DNA of 64,000 bases from Treponema pedis (GCF_017161325.1 NZ_CP045670.1:2473367-2537366), one strand, 5' to 3'; shown: positions 8,589 to 16,391, counted from the stretch's first letter. Notes: generated by a model from the sequence alone, not told the origin. A program made the numbers and translations.

Positions 8589-9590
8589 TTACGGGGCGAT
8601 TGCCGCAAACTTTTCCTTTGCGGTGCCCATATCGCCGGCGCCGGCTTTATATTTGTCAAGCTGGTCTTGCGGTACTTTTATGCTGCCGTCTGCCAGATTG
8701 CCGCAGTTTGTAAAGGCACTGTCGAACTTGCCGGCACTGTAATTGCAGTTGAGCGTTACGCCGGTTAGCTTTGTGCAGGCGTAAAAGCAGTATCCCATAT
8801 CGGTAACGCTTGCGGGGATGTCCGGCACTGTAGTAAGGCTTGTGCAGCCGTAAAAGCAGTATCCCATATTGGTAAGGCCTACGGGAATGTTTTGTACGGT
8901 AGTAAGGCCGGTGCAGTCTTGAAAGCAGCGTTCCATATCGGTAACGTCTTTGGGGATAGCCGGTGCTCTAGTAAGGTTTTTGCAGCCTGCAAAGCAGTTT
9001 GACATATCGGTAACACTTTCGGGAATAGCAGGTGCTGTTGTAAGGTTTTTGCAGTCTGAAAAGCAGCCGGACATAACGGTAACGCCTGCGGGGATGTCCG
9101 GTGCTGTTGTAAGGTTTTTGCAGCCATAAAAACACCAGCCCATATCGGTAACGCCTTCGGGGATAGCCGGTGCCGTTGTAAGACCGGTGCAGTCTGCAAA
9201 GCAGTTTTCCATACTGGTAAGACCTGCGGGGTAGGCTGCGATTTTAAGGGCTACTTTTTTATCCGAATGGTCTTTAAGTTTTTGTCCCAACTCTCCCGGA
9301 TTGTCGTCGCTTCCCTTAAAAGCTTCTTTCGGTATGGGGCCGGTTACTTCGATGTAGTTTAGCTTTTCGATTGAGGCGGTGTCCCTCAAGTAGGTTTCAA
9401 GGTCGGCATAGGGGACTTTTACGTAGGGGCCGGGCGTAGGCGGGACGGTGCCGCCTCCTGTGCCTCCTCCGGTACCTGAGTTTCCGCTGTCTGTGGGCTT
9501 TACTCCTGAGACGTTGGGGCAGCCTATGGAAAGGACTGTCATTGCCAATAGCACTATCAGTGCTAATCCTGTTGTTTTAAATGTTTTCAT
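8589..9590 (-). CDS. Leucine-rich-repeat surface lipoprotein (BspA/TpLRR-like)
   Basis: I set the start at ATG 9590-9588, preceded by AAAGGAG; a longer open frame upstream has no ribosome binding site. The 333-residue product begins MKTFKTTGLALIVLLAMTVL and has the lipobox LSIGC, so it should be lipidated. A linker rich in Gly, Ser, Thr and Pro follows, then a unique domain with DLETYLRDTASIEKLNYIEV. At least seven tandem repeats of about 23 residues come next, of the type VTDM..CF..C.NLTTAPAIP. The C-terminal motif is LADGSIKVPQDQLDKYK. Repeats of this kind in oral treponemes and Bacteroidetes mediate adhesion; surface exposure here is inferred. Confidence 0.85.
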   Translation of the reverse strand: MKTFKTTGLALIVLLAMTVLSIGCPNVSGVKPTDSGNSGTGGGTGGGTVPPTPGPYVKVPYADLETYLRDTASIEKLNYIEVTGPIPKEAFKGSDDNPGELGQKLKDHSDKKVALKIAAYPAGLTSMENCFADCTGLTTAPAIPEGVTDMGWCFYGCKNLTTAPDIPAGVTVMSGCFSDCKNLTTAPAIPESVTDMSNCFAGCKNLTRAPAIPKDVTDMERCFQDCTGLTTVQNIPVGLTNMGYCFYGCTSLTTVPDIPASVTDMGYCFYACTKLTGVTLNCNYSAGKFDSAFTNCGNLADGSIKVPQDQLDKYKAGAGDMGTAKEKFAAIAP

Positions 9591-9795
9591 AAAAAATCTC
9601 CTTTCCGCTTGTGCGGATATATAGTGTTTGATCGTTGATGTGCCGATTGTTAATTGTTCATGGGGAGGAGAGCGGTTGTGGGCGGAAATATGAGTGTTTT
9701 TTATCTTTACGTTTTGTCTGAGCAAAATGTGAAAAAGTATGGCGGTGCGGATATCCGTGTCGGATATTGCGGTTTTTTGGGTATGATTTATGCTA

Positions 9796-9944
9796 GTGTC
9801 GAGTGTCGAGTGTCGAGTGTCGAGTGTCGAGTGTCGAGTGTCGAGTGTCGAGTGTCGAGTGTCGAGTGTCGAGTGTCGAGTGTCGAGTGTCGAGTGTCGA
9901 GTGTCGAGTGTCGAGTGTCGAGTGTCGAGTGTCGAGTGTCGAGT
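9796..9944. repeat. 7-bp tandem repeat GTGTCGA, 21 copies
   Basis: Twenty-one uninterrupted exact copies of GTGTCGA occupy 9796-9942, plus two further bases. A heptamer shifts reading frame with each copy gained or lost, and perfect arrays of this kind are prone to slippage. It lies 206 bp upstream of the LRR lipoprotein start on the other strand, so it could affect that promoter; no gene reads through it convincingly. Confidence 0.95.
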
Positions 9945-10131
9945 AAATTATGGGGCGCGTTTTGAGTTTGTCAAGTACCCAGCCGCTTTTTTTCATGCGG
10001 AAGCCCGGCGTTTTGTTGAGTATGTTTTAGGCGGTGTGTACTGTCTATATTTTTCACTGTTTTCATCATTGTACATTATAGCACGCTTTTGCGGAAAAAA
10101 CAAAGGAAAAGAGGGAAAAAAATGGTTTTTT

Positions 10132-10209
10132 TAAGGGGGAGAGAGAGAACCCCGTTCCGAGCATGGTTTTCTCTCTCCCCCTTAGACCCCCTCTCTCTTT
10201 CCCGCACGG
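10132..10209. repeat. GC-rich long-stem repeat, copy 3
   Basis: This is a near-identical copy of 8148-8225: left arm at 10132-10152, right arm at 10164-10184, then the same CCCCCTCTCTCTTTCCCGC tail. Confidence 0.75.
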
Positions 10210-10315
10210 CTTAGGGGCTGATTTTGGGGAGGGAAGGCACCCCGGCAGAACGGGTTTTCTTCCCTCCCCAAACCCCTCCTATCTTTTCCGTCTGCTTAGA
10301 GGCTCCGCCCCTAAG
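10210..10315. repeat. Nested GC-rich hairpin repeat, copy 4
   Basis: An outer stem, CTTAGGGGC (10210-10218) with GCCCCTAAG (10307-10315), encloses an inner stem, TTTGGGGAGGGAAG (10223-10236) with CTTCCCTCCCCAAA (10259-10272). The inner stem and the following CCCCTCCTATCTTTTCCG resemble the other GC-rich stems here. Confidence 0.65.
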
Positions 10316-10584
10316 AACCCCGCTTACGGATAGGTTTGGGATTTACACTTTTACGAGCAGGGTTTTGGAACTGATACGGATGAGGGAACCGAGATATTTT
10401 TAACCCCGGCAGCAAGGATACCTTTCAACACAAGCTGCTAAAGGCGGTACACTCCGAACAAACAGAATTAAGAATAATCAGGCTGTTTTGCTTCCGCCTT
10501 TTCCGTTCTTTTCCCTCCCTATGCCGACTAAAGATTTGAGGGTAAGCGGAAAATCCGACGGTAGAAAAATCGGCTTAAAAACGG

Positions 10585-10590
10585 TATAAT
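10585..10590 (+). promoter_or_regulatory. Array promoter, type B (-10 box)
   Basis: TATAAT at 10585-10590 in GGCTTAAAAACGGTATAAT. The upstream module (CTTTTCCGTTCTTTTCC, ATGCCGACTAAAGATTTGAG, GTAGAAAAATCGGC) recurs almost unchanged before 11348 and in diverged form before 15733 and 24018. No good -35 hexamer is present (TAGAAA at about the right spacing). Confidence 0.6.
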
Positions 10591-10635
10591 AAACGGTAAA
10601 TATTTTTAATTAGAATAAAAGAAAGCCGGGGGATA

Positions 10636-11121
10636 ATGATGAGTATAGAAATTATATATGGATACGACAAGCCCGAAGAAGTAAGAGTTCTATTTTCAGA
10701 ATACATTCAGATGTTAATTTCAAATGATAAGTCATTCAAAAAATACCTTGATATTCAAAATTATGATGAAGAAATAAGTGATTTGGAAAAAAAGTATGGC
10801 ATACCTAACGGTAGGCTATATTTACTTTATTATGATGAAGAGTTGGCGGGTTGTATTGGATTAAGAAAGATTGACAATAAAAACTGTGAAATGAAGCGTC
10901 TTTATATAAGACAAAAATTCAGAGGTAAAAATTTAGGAAACATTTTAGTTGAAAAGATTATTAAGGAAGCAAGAGATATAGGATATTCTTATATGCTATT
11001 AGACACTCTTCCATTTTTAAAAACTGCAATAAGATTGTATGAAAAATATGGTTTTTACAGGATAGAAAGTTATAATAACAGTCCAATGGACAATTCTATT
11101 TTTATGAAACTTGATTTGTAA
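10636..11121 (+). CDS. GNAT-family N-acetyltransferase
   Basis: This is the first gene of the array. Two consecutive ATGs (10636 and 10639) follow GCCGGGGG; either could start. The roughly 160-residue product has the GNAT fold: a central strand CEMKRLYIRQKFRGKNLGN with the acetyl-CoA pyrophosphate loop R-G-K-N-L-G, and a C-terminal AIRLYEKYGFYRIESY block. The substrate is not deducible. It is flanked by its own promoter module upstream and the recurrent terminator 30 bp downstream, so it is a self-contained unit. Confidence 0.85.
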   Translation: MMSIEIIYGYDKPEEVRVLFSEYIQMLISNDKSFKKYLDIQNYDEEISDLEKKYGIPNGRLYLLYYDEELAGCIGLRKIDNKNCEMKRLYIRQKFRGKNLGNILVEKIIKEARDIGYSYMLLDTLPFLKTAIRLYEKYGFYRIESYNNSPMDNSIFMKLDL

Positions 11122-11150
11122 TACTCCATAATAATATGAGGCTTGAAGAA

Positions 11151-11181
11151 ACGGTAAATCAAAAGCGGTTTACTGTTTTTT
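11151..11181 (+). terminator. Array terminator
   Basis: CGGTAAA, a 10-nt loop, then TTTACTG and a run of Ts: an intrinsic terminator. The same sequence, with CAGTAAAT or CGGTAAAT as left arm, recurs at 16453, 18246, 20934, 21438 and 23805. Confidence 0.75.
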
Positions 11182-11347
11182 GTTATTTAAAATCAAAAAG
11201 AAAGAATAAGAGAGAAGAAAAAATCTTAACGGAAAAGAATAGCCTTTTGTGTTTGTTCTTCCTTTCCGTTCTTTTCCTTCCCTATGCCGACTAAAAACTT
11301 GAGGCTAAGCGGAAATTCAACAGTAGAAAAAAATGCCTTAAAAATGG

Positions 11348-11353
11348 TATAAT
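11348..11353 (+). promoter_or_regulatory. Array promoter, type B (extended -10)
   Basis: TGG-TATAAT, an extended -10 box, lies in GCCTTAAAAATGGTATAAT. The upstream 110 bp match the module before 10585. It contains an inverted repeat, AACGGAAA ... TTTCCGTT (about 11230-11270). Confidence 0.65.
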
Positions 11354-11378
11354 TCTATAATAAAAATTTGATTGAGAG

Positions 11379-11801
11379 GTGAATATTATTATTGTAAATG
11401 ATGATTATGCTTTATGGCGTCTATATGTGCCGATAATTATGGTAATTCTTCTAACGGTAATGATATATTTCCACAGGCATCATGCCCTTAGGTACCTATA
11501 CGTTATCAATATATTTTGCTATTTTGCAGCTATATTTTCTTATTTTATTTTTATAAATCATCTTGCAGAAAAAGATGTTTCAACACAATTGATAAATGCC
11601 GTTCCATTCATTTGGCTAATCGGAATATTTGCGGGTTATTTTCTTTCTATTGTGTCCGTAAGTGCTTTTGTTATTGAATACGCACAAAGACATACATGGG
11701 CAAATGTGATACTTGGAATTGCCGTATTTACATTTATAGTTTTGTGCATAATAGGCGTGTATCTTTTTGTCCGTGGGATTTTATCATTGAAAAGCGGTTA
11801 A
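11379..11801 (+). CDS. Small four-helix membrane protein, unknown
   Basis: About 140 residues with four hydrophobic segments (WRLYVPIIMVILLTVMIYF, YVINIFCYFAAIFSYFIF, AVPFIWLIGIFAGYFL, VILGIAVFTFIVLCIIGVYLF). The start is uncertain: the GTG at 11379 abuts the ribosome binding site (GAGAGG), so an ATT codon just downstream is possible, and there is no in-frame ATG. I do not recognise the family. It is its own unit with a type B promoter and no clear terminator before the next gene. Confidence 0.6.
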   Translation: MNIIIVNDDYALWRLYVPIIMVILLTVMIYFHRHHALRYLYVINIFCYFAAIFSYFIFINHLAEKDVSTQLINAVPFIWLIGIFAGYFLSIVSVSAFVIEYAQRHTWANVILGIAVFTFIVLCIIGVYLFVRGILSLKSG

Positions 11802-11860
11802 TGTTACGAATCGGATAAATTAAAAATTGTAGAAGGATGATATAAGCGGATAAAACAAAA

Positions 11861-12397
11861 ATGAAAAAATTTGAATTTACAGCGGGAACATCAAAAGATG
11901 ATATGATTATGGGATTATGCTTTCCGGTAAGTATTATATTTCCTGTGTTGACAACGTATTTGCTGCTATTTTATTTGGAAATGTACGCTTCTTTTAAAAC
12001 CTTACCGTTACTCTTTAAATTTTTTGTATTTATACCGGCACTTTATCTGACGTATTTTTTAATTAAGAAAGTTAGGAAAAATGCAGCAAATAAATTTATT
12101 GTAACTTTAGATAATCTCAGTATAAGAATCCGGAAAAATGAAAAAGAGGTTATGTCGGGAAAAATCCTGTCATGTAAAATAAAAGTTGTAAACGATAAGC
12201 TGGTATATCTGGATATAAAAACTAAAGAAGATAGTATATCATTTAAAGCAAGACCAAAAGAATATAAAACTATTACAGGGAACACATCGCTCAATCCTTT
12301 CGGAACAGGTACGGTATCCGATATGAAAACGGTATTGGCTTTGGGGAGACAAATAAAAAATACTATCAAAAATACTATCATTGAAGAAATGCCTTAA
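11861..12397 (+). CDS. Two-helix membrane protein with PH-like tail, unknown
   Basis: 178 residues: two membrane helices (MIMGLCFPVSIIFPVLTTYL; LLFKFFVFIPALYLTYFLI), then a soluble beta-rich part (FIVTLDNLSIRIRKNEKEV...). The layout suggests a PH-like domain of bacterial membrane proteins, but this is weak. A GATAAATTAAAAATTGTAG copy of the array's 5' arm lies about 30 nt upstream. The last codons and stop (GAAGAAATGCCTTAA) coincide with the conserved part of the type B promoter module, so the module either overlaps or replaced the original 3' end. Confidence 0.6.
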   Translation: MKKFEFTAGTSKDDMIMGLCFPVSIIFPVLTTYLLLFYLEMYASFKTLPLLFKFFVFIPALYLTYFLIKKVRKNAANKFIVTLDNLSIRIRKNEKEVMSGKILSCKIKVVNDKLVYLDIKTKEDSISFKARPKEYKTITGNTSLNPFGTGTVSDMKTVLALGRQIKNTIKNTIIEEMP

Positions 12398-12455
12398 AAA
12401 CGATATACTATTAGTAATTATTTAACAGAGGTAAATTTGAATTGAGGAGGTAACG

Positions 12456-12884
12456 ATGAACAAGATTACTTGTATTTGTTTAGGTGTTAAAGATATGGAA
12501 AGGTCAATCAAGTTTTATAGAGACGGTTTAGGATATAAGACTGATTGCAGAGAAAATAATCCGCCGGTATGCTTTTTTGATACTCCGGGAACAAAGTTCG
12601 AACTGTTTCCTTTGGAACAATTAGCAAAAGATATTGATAAAAATAATCCGCCAAAAGGAAACGGATTTTCAGGAATTACATTAGCTTACAATGTTGAACA
12701 TAAAGAAGATGTAGATACTGTAATTGAATTAGTAAGAAAAGCAGGCGGAAAAATTGTAAAAGAGCCGCAGGAAGTTTTCTGGGGTGGATATCACGCGTAT
12801 TTTTCGGATTTAGACGGATACTATTGGGAAGTTCCATGGGGACCGAATTTTCAATTTGATGAAAATGGATTGCTGAAATTTTGA
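12456..12884 (+). CDS. VOC-family (glyoxalase/bleomycin-resistance fold) protein
   Basis: ATG 12456 follows TTGAGGAGGTAACG. The 142 residues show two paired beta-alpha-beta modules: ITCICLGVKDMERSIKFYRD with GLGYKT, and a second half ending in AYFSDLDGYYWEVPWGPNF, where Glu of YYWEV sits at the usual metal-ligand position. VOC proteins include dioxygenases, lyases and antibiotic-binding proteins; this one cannot be placed further. A 5' arm (GGTAAATTTGAATTGAGG) precedes it. The next gene begins 20 nt after its stop and is probably cotranscribed. Confidence 0.87.
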   Translation: MNKITCICLGVKDMERSIKFYRDGLGYKTDCRENNPPVCFFDTPGTKFELFPLEQLAKDIDKNNPPKGNGFSGITLAYNVEHKEDVDTVIELVRKAGGKIVKEPQEVFWGGYHAYFSDLDGYYWEVPWGPNFQFDENGLLKF

Positions 12885-12904
12885 TGATAAATCAGGAGAG
12901 TAAT

Positions 12905-13225
12905 ATGGCATCAAGCAAGGAGTATTTAAATTTCATATTAGAGCAATTATCCGAATTGAAAGAAATAACATACAAAGCGATGATGGGCGGATATATCATC
13001 TACTATCGTGGCAAAATCGTAGGTGGAATTTATGATGATAGATTTTTAGTTAAACCTGTTAAATCTGCAATAGCATATATGCCGAATGCAGAGTATGAGT
13101 TACCATATGATGGAGCAAAGGAAATGCTTTTGGTAGATGAGGTAGATAACAAAGAATTTTTAACCGGATTATTCAATTCAATGTATGATGAGTTACCGGC
13201 ACCAAAACCGAAGAAAAAGAAATAA
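12905..13225 (+). CDS. TfoX/Sxy N-terminal domain protein
   Basis: I chose ATG 12905 because AGGAGAG precedes it by 4 nt; the frame is open to 12881. The product has about 106 residues: MASSKEYLNFILEQLSEL, then YKAMMGGYIIYYRGKIVGGI, VKPV and AMPNAEYELPYDGAKEMLLVDE-like sequence, the pattern of stand-alone TfoX N-terminal domains, and a basic PKPKKKK tail. Full-length TfoX regulates competence; single-domain versions like this are of unknown role and are frequent cargo of gene cassettes. Linked to the VOC gene. Confidence 0.82.
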   Translation: MASSKEYLNFILEQLSELKEITYKAMMGGYIIYYRGKIVGGIYDDRFLVKPVKSAIAYMPNAEYELPYDGAKEMLLVDEVDNKEFLTGLFNSMYDELPAPKPKKKK

Positions 13226-13282
13226 ATCTCAGTTTTTAAAGATAGGTAAATCAAAAGTTATAAGAGAGGTGAGTTTGATTGA

Positions 13283-13819
13283 ATGACTAATCACGACAAA
13301 GGAGATAAAAAATTGCAAAATATATTATGGCTGTTCCCTGTTATTTTTATGTTTCATGAGATGGAAGAAATAATAGGATTTAGGATATGGTTAGACAAAA
13401 ATACGGATATTATTAAAAAATACAACAAACTTTCAATGCTGTGCGAAAATTTCAGTAATGAAGGTTTTTCGGTAGCCGTTTTAGAGGAATATTTGTTATG
13501 CATAACCGTAACCGGTGTAAGTATTTATTTTCGTATATATATTGTGTGGATTGGAGCGTTTATTGCCTTTTCTTTACATTTACTTATTCATATAATTCAA
13601 AGCATTATAATTAAAAGGTATATTCCCGCATTAGTAACAAGTATAATGCTTTTACCGATAAACATATTTTTAATAAATAAAGCGGCCCATACGTGTGGAT
13701 ATTCACTTATTGATATAGTAATTTCATCTATACTATGCGTTATTGCAATGTTGCTTAATCTAATGTTTGTACATAAATTGATGAAAAAGGTAACGGAAAG
13801 AGTTAAAAATAACAAATAA
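13283..13819 (+). CDS. HXXEE-domain membrane protein
   Basis: The product has 178 residues; ATG 13283 sits behind GAGAGGTGAGTTTGATTGA. It has four to five membrane helices; the first carries FPVIFMFHEMEEIIGF with the H-x-x-E-E motif that names this family. A further histidine-containing helix is FIAFSLHLLIHIIQSI. The conserved H and E residues inside the membrane suggest a metal site, but no activity is known for the family. A 5' arm (GGTAAATCAAAAGTTATAAG) lies just before the ribosome binding site. Confidence 0.75.
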   Translation: MTNHDKGDKKLQNILWLFPVIFMFHEMEEIIGFRIWLDKNTDIIKKYNKLSMLCENFSNEGFSVAVLEEYLLCITVTGVSIYFRIYIVWIGAFIAFSLHLLIHIIQSIIIKRYIPALVTSIMLLPINIFLINKAAHTCGYSLIDIVISSILCVIAMLLNLMFVHKLMKKVTERVKNNK

Positions 13820-13916
13820 AAAATATAGAGAGTAAAACTTCAAAAAAATTGTGGAAAATGCTCTTGCAAGTATAGTTGATAAGGCACCGTAGGTAGAAAA
13901 AAATGCTTTAACATGG

Positions 13917-13922
13917 TATAAT
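13917..13922 (+). promoter_or_regulatory. Array promoter, type B (extended -10)
   Basis: TGG-TATAAT behind GGTAGAAAAAAATGCTTTAACA, a diverged copy of the type B module end. It would drive a leader of about 190 nt containing three hairpins before the DUF1877 gene. Confidence 0.6.
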
Positions 13923-13951
13923 TATATAAATTGATTTAAGAAATAACATTA

Positions 13952-14092
13952 GGGTACCTCTAAAAACTCTGTTAGATTTTTAGAGGTACCCGACGAGTTT
14001 TTATTTAAGTCTTTACAATATAATGACTTAAATAAAAACATCGCAAATAAGCTTAAGGAAAACCTCTAAAAACTGAGGTTTTTAGAGGTTCC
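13952..14092 (+). promoter_or_regulatory. Leader with three stacked hairpins; possible attenuator
   Basis: Hairpin 1: GGGTACCTCTAAAAA (13952-13966) with 13977-13991. Hairpin 2: GTTTTTATTTAAGTC (13997-14011) with 14025-14039. Hairpin 3: AACCTCTAAAAAC (14061-14073) with 14078-14090. All stems are perfect (15, 15 and 13 bp). Hairpins 1 and 3 share arm sequence (ACCTCTAAAAA and its complement), so the right arm of 1 could instead pair with the left arm of 3 and exclude hairpin 3. Hairpin 3 is followed by a seven-T run at about 14102-14108 after ATTAGTA. This is the geometry of a terminator/antiterminator switch, but nested insertion elements are an alternative. Confidence 0.55.
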
Positions 14093-14119
14093 TATTAGTA
14101 TTTTTTTGAGGTAATACAA

Positions 14120-14626
14120 ATGGGAATGATAGCAAATTATCAGCTAATCAGTGACGAGCAATTAAAATCACTTAAAAATTTCAATGCGGAAGACGATGAG
14201 GTCTTCGAAGCAGTGGAAGATTGGAATGAAGAAGCGGAGATATTATGTGATTTAGACAAAATGTGGGACGTACTTCATTTTGTTTTAACCGGACATGCCA
14301 GTGATGATTCGATTAAAGGAAATCCGTTAAGTGAAGCTGTTGTAGGTGTGTCTTCGCTTGATGATGTAGAAGAGTTTATCGCTTATACGGAAAAATCAAA
14401 GATAGCGGACATCGTGTCAGCTCTTGATGGTTTTGATATAGAAAAAGCTATGGAAAATTTCAGCATGAAAGAATGTAAAAAAGCAAAACTATATCCTGAT
14501 ATTTGGGATTATGAAGAAGAAACCGATGACATAAAAGATGATTTAATGAATTGTTTTCAAAATATGAAGGCATTTTATAAAGAAGTGTTAGAAGCTACTG
14601 GAAATGTAATGGTTACGATTTATTAA
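14120..14626 (+). CDS. DUF1877 (YfbM-like) family protein
   Basis: ATG 14120 follows TTTGAGGTAATACAA. The 168 residues match the YfbM/DUF1877 pattern: MGMIANYQLISDEQLKSL, then LDKMWDVLHFVLTGHAS, GNPLSEAVVG and a long acidic C-terminal part ending VMVTIY. It is a cytosolic protein of unknown biochemical role. It lies behind the three-hairpin leader. No 3' arm or terminator was seen before the next gene, which begins 78 nt downstream with its own ribosome binding site. Confidence 0.78.
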   Translation: MGMIANYQLISDEQLKSLKNFNAEDDEVFEAVEDWNEEAEILCDLDKMWDVLHFVLTGHASDDSIKGNPLSEAVVGVSSLDDVEEFIAYTEKSKIADIVSALDGFDIEKAMENFSMKECKKAKLYPDIWDYEEETDDIKDDLMNCFQNMKAFYKEVLEATGNVMVTIY

Positions 14627-14704
14627 AAATGGAATATATAGAATTATATTTAAAAAACAAATCTGATGAGATAAAAAATAAAGTGTGAAGGCGGAGGATT
14701 TTAT

Positions 14705-15535
14705 ATGAAGAAATTTATTAACAATTACGGACACAAGTTGCTCGTTATCATAACCGTAGCATTGATATTTGTCGGTTTTCGTGATTATTTCAGCCAGTTT
14801 GCGGAGAAGGACAAGGCCGCAGCATTATTTCCGGCGTTTTTGACTGCTTCAGGTACGGTGCTGTTGTATGCCGTGCCGATTGCATTCTTTATACGTTATT
14901 CGGTAAATAGATTAAAAGTATCCGGTAATGTGGTTTTGCTCAGCTTTATACTCGGATTTACATTGCCGTTGTATCTGGGCGGCGAAGGGAACTCGCTTAT
15001 TTCATACTTTTTATTTTGCATAAAGGTGCCGCAGGAAATACTTGACAGCTGGGGAGCGGCTTTGACGGCACCGTTTACAGAGGAGATTGCAAAGGGAGCG
15101 GTCGTACTTTTGGTATACTTGTTATGTAGAGGGATTTCATTAAAAGAAGCTTTTGTGTCCGGAATGATTTCCGGCTTCGGATTTCAGGTTTTGGAGGATT
15201 GGGCTTATATTTTTCAGAGTACTTTCGGCGAGACGAACAGCGGATTTTCGATAGCCTTCGAAAGGGTGTCCAATGCTCTCGGCAGTCATACTGCTTTCGG
15301 CGTAGTGTTCGCAGTAGGCCTTATCGCTCTCATTAAAAAAAGTACTGCAATTTCCGGACTTAAAGCATTTGGCTTCATTTTAACTCCGGTTATAATACAT
15401 TTTGTCTGGAATTCTCCGCTTGAAGGAGATTGGGTGTTTCCTCTGTTCGGAAGCATCAACTTAAATCTTGCGTATTATGCGTTTACGATTGTGGACCGTT
15501 TAGATGAAAATGACAACATACTAATAGCAAGATAA
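14705..15535 (+). CDS. PrsW-family intramembrane metalloprotease
   Basis: ATG 14705 follows GGCGGAGGATTTT. The 276-residue protein has seven to eight membrane helices and the PrsW motifs in order: TEEIAKG (residues about 125-131), GFGFQVLED (about 158-166), GSHTAFG (about 197-203) and IIHFVWNS (about 236-243). These supply the expected Glu and His zinc ligands. PrsW cleaves the anti-sigma factor RsiW in Bacillus; other family members have different or unknown substrates. No anti-sigma gene is nearby. The DNA is somewhat richer in GC than its neighbours. A 3' arm (GCCGGTTTTACTTAATTTGAA) follows the stop. Confidence 0.82.
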   Translation: MKKFINNYGHKLLVIITVALIFVGFRDYFSQFAEKDKAAALFPAFLTASGTVLLYAVPIAFFIRYSVNRLKVSGNVVLLSFILGFTLPLYLGGEGNSLISYFLFCIKVPQEILDSWGAALTAPFTEEIAKGAVVLLVYLLCRGISLKEAFVSGMISGFGFQVLEDWAYIFQSTFGETNSGFSIAFERVSNALGSHTAFGVVFAVGLIALIKKSTAISGLKAFGFILTPVIIHFVWNSPLEGDWVFPLFGSINLNLAYYAFTIVDRLDENDNILIAR

Positions 15536-15732
15536 TTTAATGGAGTTGCCGGTTTTACTTAATTTGAAACTTGCAGGATATAATTAAATTGATTTGATTA
15601 CCGTTTTAGAATATTTAAAAGAATAAGGAAAAATAGACGGCTTTTGTATCTGTTCTTTTCCTTATCTATTTCTATCTAAAGATTTTAGAGTGAGTAAGAA
15701 ATCCGGCGATAGAAAAATCGGCTTAAAAACGA

Positions 15733-15738
15733 TATAAT
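15733..15738 (+). promoter_or_regulatory. Array promoter, type B (-10 box)
   Basis: TATAAT in GGCTTAAAAACGATATAATATTAC. The upstream 90 bp (TTTTCCTTATCTATTTC, CTAAAGATTTTAGAGTGAG, GATAGAAAAATC) match the module before 24018. Confidence 0.6.
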
Positions 15739-15802
15739 ATTACTAACTATGTAGAGAGATAAATTAGAAGTTGTGTGGGGTGTGAGGAGAGAGAGGAGCG
15801 AG

Positions 15803-16390
15803 ATGATAACTAAATTAAGATATGGAAATACAAACACTTTTTTAATTAAGGGAGATACCGGTAATTTACTTTTTGATACTGATTATGCGGGCACAATGCA
15901 GGCTTTTTATAAGGAAATAAAGAAGCATAAAATTAATCTTAGTGATATCACATATGTATTGGCATCCCACTATCATCCTGACCATATAGGTTTAGTAAGT
16001 GAACTGATGAAGCAAGGTGTAAAACTTCTATTGATGGACACACAATATCCCCATATTCATTTTTCGGATTATATTTTTAATAGAGAAAAAAAATTGAAAT
16101 ATGAACCGATAGATGCGGATAAGGCTATTATTTTCAGCGAGAAAAATAGCAGAGACATTCTTAAAGGTATAGGAATAGAGGGAGAAATTATATCTACAAC
16201 AAGTCATAGTCCGGATAGTATTTCCTTGATTTTAGATGATGGTTCATGTTTTGTAGGAGACTTAGAACCCATTGAATATCTTGATGCGTATGATGAAAAT
16301 ATTAAGCTGAAAGAAGATTGGGAACTTATAATGAGCTACAATCCGAAAATGATTTATTATGCCCATACAAACGAAAAAGCAAGGAAATAG
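15803..16390 (+). CDS. Metallo-beta-lactamase-fold hydrolase
   Basis: I chose ATG 15803, directly behind GAGAGAGGAGCGAG; the open frame reaches back to 15773. The 195 residues carry the metal motif ASHYHPDHIG (H-x-H-x-D-H) at about 57-66, TSHSPDSISL with the third-site His, GDLEP with the bridging Asp, and YYAHTN near the end with the last His. This is a single-domain MBL hydrolase; the substrate is unknown. A 5' arm (GATAAATTAGAAGTTG) precedes it, and the 3' arm begins right after the TAG stop. Confidence 0.85.
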   Translation: MITKLRYGNTNTFLIKGDTGNLLFDTDYAGTMQAFYKEIKKHKINLSDITYVLASHYHPDHIGLVSELMKQGVKLLLMDTQYPHIHFSDYIFNREKKLKYEPIDADKAIIFSEKNSRDILKGIGIEGEIISTTSHSPDSISLILDDGSCFVGDLEPIEYLDAYDENIKLKEDWELIMSYNPKMIYYAHTNEKARK

Positions 16391-16391
16391 A

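Larger units (their letters stand above)
9591..10584. other. Gene-free, repeat-rich stretch
   Basis: No supported gene. It contains the 7-bp tandem array (9796-9944), two GC-rich long-stem repeats (10132-10209 and 10210-10315) and, from about 10490, the first copy of the promoter module that recurs through the array downstream. Open frames crossing the 7-bp array (VECRVSS repeats) are by-products of the repeat; they have no ribosome binding site or recognisable domain. Confidence 0.6.

Noticed and set aside
9796-9944. CRISPR array
   Set aside because: The 7-bp units are contiguous without spacers, and there are no cas genes nearby.
9654-10134. Open frames encoding VECRVSS-type repeats over the 7-bp array
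   Set aside because: They exist only because the heptamer is open in several frames on both strands. No ribosome binding site or conserved domain is present.
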